Positions 38,041-51,000 of a stretch of 64,000 nucleotides of DNA are shown piece after piece. The DNA comes from Aulostomus chinensis (taxonomy: Eukaryota > Chordata > Actinopteri > Syngnathiformes > Aulostomidae). Every line of letters starts with the position of its first letter. The first letter of the stretch is position 1. Below the pieces are notes generated by a model. It searched no databases. It worked only from the letters and a program-made list of their open reading frames with translations, and was not told the origin of the DNA. Made by a program: the position numbers and the translations under genes. The stretch covers positions 16,097,980 through 16,161,979 of the forward strand of contig JBBMOA010000001.1 in NCBI GenBank assembly GCA_037954235.1, read 5' to 3'.

Positions 38041-41000
38041 ATTGCTAATGAACTCAAAATGATGCTAACAGTAATGTAGTGATAGTTGCTAATCAACTCA
38101 GTGATGCTTACAGTAATGTACTAAGTGTTTCGAAAAACCTCAAAGTGATGCTGACAGTCATGCAGTAAGAGTTTCTATGAACCTCAAAATAATGCGACAG
38201 TGATGTCAGAAGAATTGCTAATGAACTCAAAATGATGCTAACAGTAATGTAGTGATAGTTGCTAATCAACTCAGTGATGCTTAAAGTAATGTACTAAGTG
38301 TTTCGAACAACCTCAAAGTGATGCTGACAGTCATGCAGTAAGAGTTTCTATGAACCTCAAAATAATGCAACAGTGATGTCAGAAGAATTGCTAAAGATCT
38401 CAAAATGATGCGACAGTGATTTAGTAAGAATTGCTAATGATCTCAAAATGATGCTAACAGTAATGGAGTGAACATTTCAAATAACCTCAAAGTGATGCTG
38501 ACAGTCATGTAGTAAGTGTTGCAACGAACCGCAAAATCATGCGACAGTCATGTCGTAGAAGTTGCTACGAACCTCAAAATAATGCGACAGTGATGTCGGA
38601 AAAATTTCTAAAGATCTCAAAATGATGCGACAGTGATTTAGTAAGAATTGCTAATAAACTCAAAATGATGCTAACAGTAATGGAGTGAAAGTTTCGAATA
38701 ACCTCAAAGTGATGCTGACAGTCATGTGGTTTGAGTTGCGAGTAAATAAAAAATGATGCTGACAGTGATGTCGTAAAAATTGCTATTGAACTCAAAACGA
38801 TGCTAACAGTAATGTAGTGATAGTTGCTAATCAACTCAGTGATGCTTACAGTAATGCAGTAAGAGTTTCGAACAACCTCAAAGTGATGTTGACAGTCATG
38901 TAGTAAGAGTTGCTATGAACCTCAAAATAATGCGACAGTGATGTCAGAAGAATTGCTAATGATGTGAAAATGATGCTACAGTAATTTAGTAACAATTGCT
39001 AATGATCTCAAAATGATGCTACAGTGATTTAGGAAGAATTGCTAATGAACTCAAAATGATGCTAACAGTAATGTAGTGATAGTTGCTAATCAACTCAGTG
39101 ATGCTTACAGTAATGTACTAAGTGTTTCGAACAACCTCAAAGTGATGCTGACAGTCATGTAGTAAGAGTTGCTACGAACCTCAAAATAATGAGACAGTGA
39201 TGTCAGAAGAATTGCAAAAGATCTCAAAATGATGCGACAGTGATTTCGTAAGAATTGCTAATGAACTCAAAATGATGCTAACATTAATGGAGTGAACGTT
39301 TCGAATAACTTCAAAGTGATGCTGACAGTCATGTAGTAAGTGTTGCAACGAACCTCAAAACAATGCGACAGTAATGTAGTAAAAGTTGCTACGAACCTCA
39401 AAATATTGCGACAGTGATGTCGGAAGAATTGCTAATGATCTGAAAATGATGCGACAGTGATGTAGTAAGAATTGCTAATGAACTCAAAATGATGCTAACA
39501 GCAATGGAGTGAACGTTTCGAACAACCTCAAAGTGATGCTTACATTAATGTAGTAAGAGTTGCTACGAACCTCAAAATAATGCGACAGTGATGTCAGAAG
39601 AATTGCTAATGATCTCAAAATGATGCGACAGTGATTTAGTAAGAATTGCTAATGAACTCAAAATGATGCTAACATTAATGGAGTGAAAGTTTCGAATTAC
39701 CTCAAAGTGATGTTGACAGTCATGTAGTAAGAGTTAATACGAACCTCAAAATGTTGCGACAGTGATGTCGGAAGAATTGCTAATGATCTCAAAATGATGC
39801 GACAGTGATTTAGTAAGAATTGCTAATGAACTCAAAAGGGTGCTAACAGTAATGGAGTGAAAGTTTCGAATAACCTCAAAGTGATGCTGACAGTCATGTT
39901 GTTTGAGTTGCGAGTAAATAAAAAATGATGCTGACAGTGATGTCGAAAGAATTGCAAAAGATCTCAAAATGATGTGACAGTGATTTAGTAAGAATTGCTA
40001 ATGAACTCAAAACGATGCTAACAGTAATGTAGTGATAGTTGCTAATCAACTCAGTGATGCTTACAGTAATGTACTAAGTGTTTCGAACAACCTCAAAGTG
40101 ATGCTGACAGTCATGTAGTAAGAGTTGCAACGAACCTCAAAATAATGCGACAGTGATGTCAGAAGAATTGCTAATGATCTCAAAATGATGCGACAGTGAT
40201 TTAGTAAGAATTGCTAATGAACTCAAAATTATGCTAACATTCATGGAGTGAAAGTTTCGAATAACCTCAAAGTGATGCTGACAGTCATGTAGTAAGAGTT
40301 AATACGAACCTCAAAATATTGCGACAGTGATGTCGGAAGAATTGCTAATGAACTCAAAATGATGCTAACATTAATGGAGTGAAAGTTTCGAATAACCTCA
40401 AAGTGATGCTGACAGACATGTAGTAAGAGTTGCTACGAACCTCAAAATATTGCGACAGTGATGTCGGAAGAATTGCTAATGAACTCAAAATGATCCTAAC
40501 AGTAATGGAGTGAACGTTTCAAATAACCTCAAAGTGATGCTGACAGTCATGTGGTTTGAGTTGGGAGTAAATAAAAAATGATGCTGACAGTGATGTCGTA
40601 AGAATTGCTATTGAACTCAAAATGATGCTAACAGTAATGTAGTGATAGTTGCTAATCAACTCAGTGATGCTTACAGTAATGTACTAAGTGTTTCGAACAA
40701 CCTCAAAGTGATGCTGACAGTCATGCAGTCAGAGTTTCTATGGACCTCAAAATAATGCGACAGTTATGTCAGAAGAATTGCTAAACATCTCAAAATGATG
40801 CGACAGTGATTTAGTAAGAATTGCTAATGATCTCAAAATGATGCTAACAGTAATGGAGTGAACGTTTCAAATAACCTCAAAGTGATGCTGACAGTCATGT
40901 AGTAAGAGTTTCTACGAACCTCAAAAAAATGCGACAGTAATGTAGTAAAAGTTGCTACGAACCTCAAAAATAATGCGACAGTGATGTCAGAAGAATTGCT

Positions 41001-42820
41001 AATGATCTCAAAATGATGCTAAAGTGATTTAGTAAGCATTTCTTATGATCTCAAAATGATGCTACAGTGATTTAGTAAGAATTGCTAATGAACTCAAAAT
41101 GATGCTAACATTAATGGAGTGAAAGTTTAGAATAACCTCAAAGTGATGCTGACAGACATGTAGTAAAAGTTGCTACGAACCTCAAAATATTTCGACAGAG
41201 ATGTCGGAGGAATTTTGAATGAACTCAAGATGATGCTAACAGTAATGTAGTGATAGTTGCTAATCAACTCAGTGATGCTTACAGTAATGTAGTAATTGTT
41301 TCGAACAACCTCAAAGTGATGCTGACAGTCATGTAGTAAGAGTTGCTATGAACCTCAAAATAATGCTACAGTTATGTAGTAAGAGTTGCTACGAACCTCA
41401 AAATAATGCAACAGTGATGTCAGAAGAATTGCTAATGATCTCAAAATGATGCGACAGTGATTTAGTAAGAATTGCTAATGAACTCAAAATTATGCTAACA
41501 TTCATGGAGTGAAAGTTTCGAATAACCTCAAAGTGATGCTGACAGTCATGTAGTAAGAGTTAATACGAACCTCAAAATATTGCGACAGTGATGTCGGAAG
41601 AATTGCTAATGAACTCAAAATGATGCTAACATTAATGGAGTGAAAGTTTCGAATAACCTCAAAGTGATGCTGACAGTCATGTAGTAAGAGTTTCTACGAA
41701 CCTCAAAATAATGCGACAGTGATGTCGGAAGAATTAATAATGATCTCAAAATGATGCGACAGTGATGTAGTAAGAATTGCTAATGAACTCAAAATGATGC
41801 TAACAGTAATGTAGTAATAGTTGCTAATAAACTGCGTGATGCTTACAGTAATGTAGTAAGAGTTTCGAATAACCTCAAAGTGATGCTGACAGTCATGTAG
41901 TAAGTGTTTCGAACAACTTCAAAGTGATGCTGACAGTCATGTAGTGATAGTTGCTAATAAACTCAAAGTGATGATGACAGTAATGTAGTAAGAGTTGCTA
42001 CGAACCTTAAAATAATGCAACAATAATGTAGTAAGAGTTGCTACGAACCTCAAAATAATGCGACAGTGATGTCAGAAGAATTGCTAAAGATCTCAAAATG
42101 ATGCGACAGTGATTTAGTAAGAATTGCTAATGATCTCAAAATGATGCTACAGTGATTTAGTAAGAATTGCCAATGAACTCAAAATGATGCTAACATTAAT
42201 GGAGTGAAAGTTTCGAATAACCTCAAAGTGATGCTGACAGACAAGTAGTAAGAGTTGCTACGAACCTCAAAATATTGCGACAGTGATGTCGGAAGAATTG
42301 CTAATGATCTCAAAATGATGCGACAGTGATGTCGTAAGAATTGCTAATGAACTCAAAATGATGCTAACAGTAATGTAGTGATAGTTGCTAATCAACTCAG
42401 TGATGCTTACAGTAATGTACTAAGTGTTTCGAAAAACCTCAAAGTGATGCTGACAGTCATGCAGTAAGAGTTTCTATGAACCTCAAAATAATGCGACAGT
42501 GATGTCAGAAGAATTGCTCATGAACTCAAAATGATGCTAACAGTAATGTAGTGATAGTTGCTAATCAACTCAGTGATGCTTACAGTAATGTACTAAGTGT
42601 TTCGAACAACCTCAAAGTGATGCTGACAGTCATGCAGTAAGAGTTTCTATGAACCTCAAAATAATGCGACAGTGATGTCAGAAGAATTGCTAAAGATCTC
42701 AAAATGATGCGACAGTGATTTAGTAAGAATTGCTAATGATCTCAAAATGATGCTAACAGTAATGGAGTGAACATTTCAAATAACCTCAAAGTGATGCTGA
42801 CAGTCATGTAGTAAGAGTTG
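38041..42820. repeat. Duplication pair, offset 4299 bp (99 monomers)
   Basis: About 38041-38510 matches 42340-42810. Each contains two successive G-H-D groups with GTACTAAGTG and CATGCAGTAAGAGTTTC. The first group of each has CGAAAAACC (38131 and 42430). Confidence 0.75.
40138..41668. repeat. 1261-bp unit (29 monomers), one full copy plus a partial second
   Basis: The word ATTCATGGAGTG lies at 40239 and again at 41500, 1261 bp apart. About 40138-40407 matches 41399-41668, so one full unit is followed by about 270 bp of a second. The unit contains the GTTGGGAGTAAATAAAAAATG variant at 40561 and GTAAGCATTTCTTATG at about 41032. Confidence 0.85.
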
Positions 42821-43894
42821 CGACGAACCTCAAAATAATGCGACAGTGATGTCGGAAGAATTGCTAATGAACTCAAAATGATGCTAACAGTAATGGAGTG
42901 AAAGTTTCGAATAACCTCAAAGTGATGCTGACGGTCATGTAGTAAGAGTTGCTACGAACCTCAAAATAATGCGACAGTAATATAGAAAAAGTTGCTACGA
43001 ACCTCAAATTATTGCGACAGTGATGTCAGATGAATTGCTAAAGATCTCAAAATGATGCGACATTGATTTAGTAAGAATTGCTAATAAACTCAAAATGATG
43101 CTAACAGTAATGGAGTGAACGTTTCGAACAACCTCAAAGTGATGCTGACAGTAATGTAGTAATAGTTGCTACGAACCTCAAAAAAATGCGACAGTGATGT
43201 CAGAAGAATAGCTAATGATCTCAAAATCATGCAACAGTGATGTCGTAAGAATTGCCAATGAACTCAAGATGATTCTTACAGTAATGTAGTGATAGTTGCT
43301 AATAAACTCAGTGATGCTTACAGTAATGTAGTAAGAGTTTCGAACAACCTCAAAGTGATACTGACAGTCATGTAGTTAGAGTTGCTAATGAACTCAATTT
43401 AATGCTACTGTGATGTCGTAAGAATTGCGAATGAACTCAAAATGATGCTAACAGTAATGGAGTGAAAGTTTCGAATAACCTCAAAGTGATGCTGACAGTC
43501 GTGTAGTAAGAGTTGCTACGAACCTCAAAATAATGCGACAGTAATGTAGTAAAAGTTGCTACGAACCTCAAAATATTGCGACAGTGATGTCGGAAGAATT
43601 GCTAATGTTCTCAAAATGATTCTACAGTGATTTAGTAAGAATTGCTAATGATCTCAAAATGATTCTACAGTGATTTAGTAAGAATTGCTAATGAACTCAA
43701 AATGATGCTAACATTAATGGAGTGAAAGTTTCGAATAACCTCAAAGTGATGCTGACAGACATGTAGTAAGAGTTGCTACGAACCTCAAAATATTGCGACA
43801 GTGATGTCGGAAGAATTGCTAATGATCTCAAAATGATGCGACAGTGATGTCGAAAGAATTGCTAATGAAGTCAAAATGATCCTAACAGTAATGG

Positions 43895-46800
43895 AGTGAT
43901 AGTTGCTAATCAACTCAGTGATGCTTACAGTAATGTACTAAGTGTTTCGAACAACCTCAAAGTGATGCTGACAGTCATGCAGTAAGAGTTTCTATGAACC
44001 TCAAAATAATGCGACAGTGATGTCAGAAGAATTGCTAAAGATCTCAAAATGATGCGACAGTGATTTAGTAAGAATTGCTAATGATCTCAAAATGATGCTA
44101 ACAGTAATGGAGTGAACGTTTCAAATAACCTCAAAGTGATGCTGACAGTCATGTAGTAAGAGTTTCTACGAACCTCAAAAAAATGCGACAGTAATGTAGT
44201 AAAAGTTGCTACGAACCTCAAAATATTGCGACAGTGATGTCGGAAGAATCGCTAACGAAGTCAAGATTATGCTAACAGTAATGTAGTGAAAGTTGCTAAG
44301 AAACTAAGTGATGCTTACAGTAATGTAGTAAGAGTTTCGAACAACCTCAAAGTGATGCTGATTGTCATTTAGTAAGACTTGCTAATGAACTCAATTCAAT
44401 GCTGCAGTGATGTCGTGAGAATTGCTCATGAACTCAAAATGATGCTAACAGTAATGTAGTGATAGTTGCTAATGAACTCAAAGTGATGCTGACAGTAATG
44501 TAGTAAGAGCTGCTTCGAACCTCAAAATAATGCGACAGTGATGTCAAAAGAATTGTTAATGATCTCAAACTGATGCGACAGTGATTTAGTAAGAATTGCT
44601 AATGATCTCAAAATGATGCTAACTTTAATGGAGTGAAAGTTTCGAATAACCTCAAAGTGATGCTGACAGTCATTTAGTAAGAGTTAATACGAACATCAAA
44701 ATATTGCGACAGTGATGTCGGAAGAATTGCTAATGATCTCAAAATGATGCGACAGTGATGTAGTAAGAATTGCTAATGAACTCAAAAGGGTGCTAACAGT
44801 AATGGAGTGAAAGTTTCGAATAACCTCAAAGTGATGCTGACAGTCATTTAGTAAGAGTTGCTACGAACCTAAAAAATAATGCCACAGTGATGTCAGAAGA
44901 GTTGCTAATGATCTCAAAATGATGCTACAGGGATTTAGTAAGAATTGCTAATGATCTCAAAATGATGCTACAGTGATTTTGTAAGAATTGCTAATGAACT
45001 CAAAATGATGCTAACAGTAATGCAGTGAACGTTTCAAATAACCTCAAAGTGATACTGACAGTCATGTAGTAAGAGTTTCTACGAACCTCAAAATGATGCA
45101 ACAGTGATGTCGGAAGAATTGCTAATGATCTCAAAATGATGCGACAGTGATGTAGTAAGAATTGCTAATGAACTCAAAATGATGCTAACAGTAATGGAGT
45201 GAACGTTTCAAATAACCTCAAAGTGATGCTGACAGTCATGTAGTAAGAGTTGCAACGAACCTCAAAATAATGCGACAGTAATGTAGTAAAAGTTGCTACG
45301 AACCTCAAAATATTTCGACAGTGATGTCGGAGGAATTTTTAATGAACTCAAGATGATGCTAACAGTAATGTAGTGATAGTTGCTAATCAACTCAGTGATG
45401 CTTACAGTAATGTAGTAAGTGTTTCGAACAACCTCAAAGTGATGCTGACAGTCATGTAGTAAGAGTTGCTATGAACCTCAAAATAATGCTACAGTTATGT
45501 AGTAAGAGTTGCTACGAACCTCAAAATAATGCGACAGTGATGTCAGAAGAATTGCTAATGATCTCAAAATGATGTGACAGTGATTTTGTAAGAATTGCTA
45601 ATGAACTCAAAATTATGCTAACATTCATGGAGTGAAAGTTTCGAATAACCTCAAAGTGATGCTGACAGTCATGTAGTAAGAGTTAATACGAACCTCAAAA
45701 TATTGCGACAGTGATGTCGGAAGAATTGCAAATGAACTCAAAATGATGCGACAGTGATGTAGTAAGAATTGCTCATGAACTCATAAGGGTGCTAACAGTA
45801 ATGGAGTGAAAGTTTCGAATAACCTCAAAGTGATGCTGACAGTCATGTGGTTTGAGTTGCGAGTAAATCAAAAATGATGCTGAAAGTGATGTCGTAAGAA
45901 TTGCTATTGAACTCAAAACGATGCTAACAGTAATGTAGTGATAGTTGCTCATCAACTCAGTGATGCTTACAGTAATGTAGTAAGAGTTTCGAACAACCTC
46001 AAAGTGATGCTGACAGTCATGTGGTAAGAGTTGCTACGAACCTCAAAAATAATGCGACAGTGATGTCAGAAGAATTGCTAATGATCTCAAAATGATGCTA
46101 CAGTGATTTAGTAAGCATTTCTTATGATCTCAAAATGATGCTACAGTGATTTAGTAAGAATTGCTAATGAACTCAAAATGATGCTAACATTAATGGAGTG
46201 AAAGTTTAGAATAACCTCAAAGTGATGCTGACAGACATGTAGTAAAAGTTGCTACGAACCTCAAAATATTTCGACAGAGATGTCGGAGGAATTTTTAATG
46301 AACTCAAGATGATGCTAACAGTAATGTAGTGATAGTTGCTAATCAACTCAGTGATGCTTACAGTAATGTAGTAATTGTTTCGAACAACCTCAAAGTGATG
46401 CTGACAGTCATGTAGTAAGAGTTGCTATGAACCTCAAAATAATGCTACAGTTATGTAGTAAGAGTTGCTACGAACCTCAAAATAATGCGACAGTGATGTC
46501 AGAAGAATTGCTAATGATCTCAAAATGATGCGACAGTGATTTAGTAAGAATTGCTAATGAACTCAAAATTATGCTAACATTCATGGAGTGAAAGTTTCGA
46601 ATAACCTCAAAGTGATGCTGACAGTCATGTAGTAAGAGTTAATACGAACCTCAAAATATTGCGACAGTGATGTCGGAAGAATTGCTAATGAACTCAAAAT
46701 GATGCTAACATTAATGGAGTGAAAGTTTCGAATAACCTCAAAGTGATGCTGACAGACATGTAGTAAGAGTTGCTACGAACCTCAAAATATTGCGACAGTG

Positions 46801-47676
46801 ATGTCGGAAGAATTGCTAATGAACTCAAAATGATCCTAACAGTAATGGAGTGAACGTTTCAAATAACCTCAAAGTGATGCTGACAGTCATGTGGTTTGAG
46901 TTGGGAGTAAATAAAAAATGATGCTGACAGTGATGTCGTAAGAATTGCTATTGAACTCAAAATGATGCTAACAGTAATGTAGTGATAGTTGCTAATCAAC
47001 TCAGTGATGCTTACAGTAATGTACTAAGTGTTTCGAACAACCTCAAAGTGATGCTGACAGTCATGCAGTCAGAGTTTCTATGAACCTCAAAATAATGCGA
47101 CAGTGATGTCAGAAGAATTGCTAAACATCTCAAAATGATGCGACAGTGATTTAGTAAGAATTGCTAATGATCTCAAAATGATGCTAACAGTAATGGAGTG
47201 AACGTTTCAAATAACCTCAAAGTGATGCTGACAGTCATGTAGTAAGAGTTTCTACGAACCTCAAAAAAATGCGACAGTAATGTAGTAAAAGTTGCTACGA
47301 ACCTCAAAATATTGCGACAGTGATGTCGGAAGAATCGCTAACGAAGTCAAGATGATGCGAACAGTAATGGAGTGAAAGTTGCTAAGAAACTAAGTGATGC
47401 TTACAGTAATGTAGTAAGAGTTTCGAACAACCTCAAAGTGATGCTGATTGTCATTTAGTAAGACTTGCTAATGAACTCAATTCAATGCTGCAGTGATGTC
47501 GTGAGAATTGCTCATGAACTCAAAATGATGCTAACAGTAATGTAGTGATAGTTGCCAATGAACTCAAAGTGATGCTGACAGTAATGTAGTAAGAGCTGCT
47601 TCGAACCTCAAAATAATGCGACAGTGATGTCAAAAGAATTGTTCATGATCTCAAACTGATGCGACAGTGATGTAGT
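43895..47676. repeat. Duplication pair, offset 3086 bp (71 monomers)
   Basis: About 43895-44590 matches 46981-47676. The private words are GAATCGCTAACGAAGTC at 44246 and 47332, CTGATTGTCATTTAG, GCTGCAGTGATGTCG and GTCAAAAGAATTGTT. The right copy overlaps the end of the rotated 1261-bp unit. Confidence 0.8.
46042..47300. repeat. Circularly permuted copy of the 1261-bp unit
   Basis: 46042-46477 matches 40963-41398 (offset 5079), and 46478-47300 matches 40138-40960 (offset 6340). The two offsets differ by exactly 1261 bp. One unit is therefore present here with its start point rotated relative to the 40-kb copy. Anchors are GTAAGCATTTC (41032 and 46111), ATTCATGG (40239, 41500 and 46579) and TTGGGAGTAA (40561 and 46901). 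Confidence 0.85.
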
Positions 47677-48065
47677 AAGAATTGCTAATGAACTCAAAAT
47701 GATGCTAACAGTAATGGAGTGAAAGTTTCGAATAACCTCAAAGTGATGCTGACAGTCATGTAGTAAGTGTTGCTACGAACCTCAAAATATTGCAAAAGTG
47801 ATGTCGGAAGAATTCCTAATGAACTCAAAATGATGCTAACAGTAATGTAGTGATAGTTGCTAATCAACTCAGTGATGCTTACAGTAATGTAGTAAGTGTT
47901 TCGAATAACCTCAAAGTGATGCTGACAGTCATGTACTAAGAGCTGCTTCGAACCTCAAAATAATGCGACAGTGATGTCAGAAGAATTGGTAATGATCTCA
48001 AAATGATGCTAACAGTAATGGAGTGAACGTTTCGAATAACCTCAAAGTGATGCTGACAGTCATGT

Positions 48066-51000
48066 ACTAAGAGTTGCTACGAACCTCAAAATAATGCGAC
48101 AGTAATGTAGTAAAAGTTGCTACAAACCTCAAAATAATGCGACAATCATGTATTTAAGTTGCTACGAACCTCAAAATATTGCGACAGTGATGTCGGAAGA
48201 GTTGCGAATGAACTCAAGATGATGCTAACAGTAATGTAGCGATAGTTGCTAAGAAACTCAGTGATGCTTAAAGTAATGAAGTAAGAGGTTCGAATAACCT
48301 CAAAGTGATGCTGACAGTCATGTAGCAAGAGTTGCTACGAACCTCAAAATAATGCGACAGTGATGTCGGAAGAATTGCTAATGATCTCAAAATGATGCGA
48401 CAGTGATGTAGTAAGAATCGCTAATGAACTCAAAATGATGCTAACAGTAATGGAGTGAAACTTTCGAATAACCTCAAAGTGATGCTGACAGTCACGTACT
48501 AAGAGTTGCTAATGAACTCAATTCAATGCTACAGTGATGTCGTGAGAATTGATCATTAACTCAAAATGATGCTAACAGTAATGTAGTGATAGTTGCTAAT
48601 AAACTCAAAGTGATGCTGACAGTCATGTAGTAAGAGTTGCTACGAACCTCAAAATAATGCGACAGTAATGTAGTAAAAGTTGCGACAAACCTCAAAATAT
48701 TGCGACAGTGATGTCAGAAGAATTGCTAATGATCTCAAAATGATGCGACAGTGATTTAGTAAGAATTGCTAATGATCTCAAAATGATGCTAACTTTAATG
48801 GAGTGAAAGTTTCGAATAACCTCAAAGTGATGCTGACAGTCATTTAGTAAGAGTTGCTACGAACCTCAAAATAATGCGACAGTAATGTAGTAAAAGTTGC
48901 TACAAACCTCAAAATAATGCGACAATCATGTATTTAAGTTGCTACGAACCTCAAAATATTGCGACAGTGATGTCGGAAGAATTGCTAATGAACTCAAGAT
49001 GATGCTAACAGTAATGTAGCGATAGTTGCTAAGAAACTCAGTGATGCTTAAAGTAATGTAGTAAGAGTTTCCAATAACCTCAAAGTGATGCTGACAGTCA
49101 TGTAGCAAGAGTTGCTACGAACCTCAAAATAATGCGACAGTGATGTCGGAAGAATTGCTAATGATCTCAAAATGATGCGACAGTGATGTAGTAAGAATCG
49201 CTAATGAACTCAAAATGATGCTAACAGTAATGGAGTGAAACTTTCGAATAACCTCAAAGTGATGCTGACAGTCACGTACTAAGAGTTGCTAATGAACTCA
49301 ATTCAATGCTACAGTGATGTCGTGAGAATTGCTCATTAACTCAAAATGATGCTAACAGTTATGTAGTGATAATTGCTAATAAACTCAAAGTGATGCTGAC
49401 AGTCATGTAGTAAGAGTTGCTACGAACCTCAAAATAATGCGACAGTAATGTAGTAAAAGTTGCGACAAACCTCAAAATATTGCGACAGTGATGTCAGAAG
49501 AATTGCTAATGATCTCAAAATGATGCGACAGTGATTTAGTAAGAATTGCTAATGATCTCAAAATGATGCTAACTTTAATGGAGTGAAAGTTTCGAATAAC
49601 CTCAAAGTGATGCTGACAGTCATTTAGTAAGAGTTAATACGAACCTCAAAATATTGCGACAGTGATGTCGGAAGAATTGCGAATGATCTCAAAATGATGC
49701 GACAGTGATGTAGTAAGAATTGCTAATGAACTCAAAAGGGTGCTAACAGTAATGGAGTGAAAGTTTCGAATAACCTCAAAGTGATGCTGACAGTCATTTA
49801 GTAAGAGTTGCTACGAACCTAAAAAATAATGCCACAGTGATGTCAGAAGAGTTGCTAATGATCTCAAAATGATGCTACAGGGATTTAGTAAGAATTGCTA
49901 ATGATCTAAAAATTATGCTACAGTGATTTAGTAAGAATTGCTAATGAACTCAAAATGATGCTAACATTAATGGAGTGAAAGTTTCGAATAACCTCAAAGT
50001 GATGCTGACAGACATGTAGTAAGAGTTAATACGAACCTCAAAATATTGCGACAGTGATGTCGGAAGAATTGCTAATGATCTCAAAATGATGCGACAGTGA
50101 TGTCGTAAGAATTGCTAATGAACTCAAAATGATGCTAACAGTAATGGAGTGAACGTTTCAAATAACCTCAAAGTGATGCTGACAGTCATGTAGTAAGAGT
50201 TGCAACGAACCTCAAAATAATGCGACAGTAATGTAGTAAAAGTTGCTACGAACCTCAAAATATTTCGACAGTGAGGTCGGAGGAATTTTTAATGACCTCA
50301 AGATGATGCTAACAGTAATGTAGTGACAGTTGCTAATCAACTCAGTGATGCTTACAGTAATGTAGTAAGTGTTTCGAACAACCTCAAAGTGATGCTGACA
50401 GTCATGTAGTAAGAGTTGCTATGAACCTCAAAATAATGCTACAGTGATGTAGTAAGAGTTGCTACGAACCTCAAAATAATGCGACAGTGATGTCAGAAGA
50501 ATTGCTAATGATCTCAAAATGATGCGACAGTGATTTAGTCAGAATTGCTAATGAACTCAAAATTATGCTAACATTCATGGAGTGAAAGTTTCGAATAACC
50601 TCAAAGTGATGCTGACAGTCATGTACTAAGAGTTGCTACGAACCTCAAAATAATGCGACAGTAATGTAGTAAAAGTTGCTACAAACCTCAAAATAATGCG
50701 ACAATCATGTATTTAAGTTGCTACGAACCTCAAAATATTGCGACAGTGATGTCGGAAGAGTTGCGAATGAACTCAAGATGATGCTAACAGTAATGTAGCG
50801 ATAGTTGCTAAGAAACTCAGTGATGCTTAAAGTAATGAAGTAAGAGGTTCGAATAACCTCAAAGTGATGCTGACAGTCATGTAGCAAGAGTTGCTACGAA
50901 CCTCAAAATAATGCGACAGTGATGTCGGAAGAATTGCTAATGATCTCAAAATGATGCGACAGTGATGTAGTAAGAATCGCTAATGAACTCAAAATGATGC

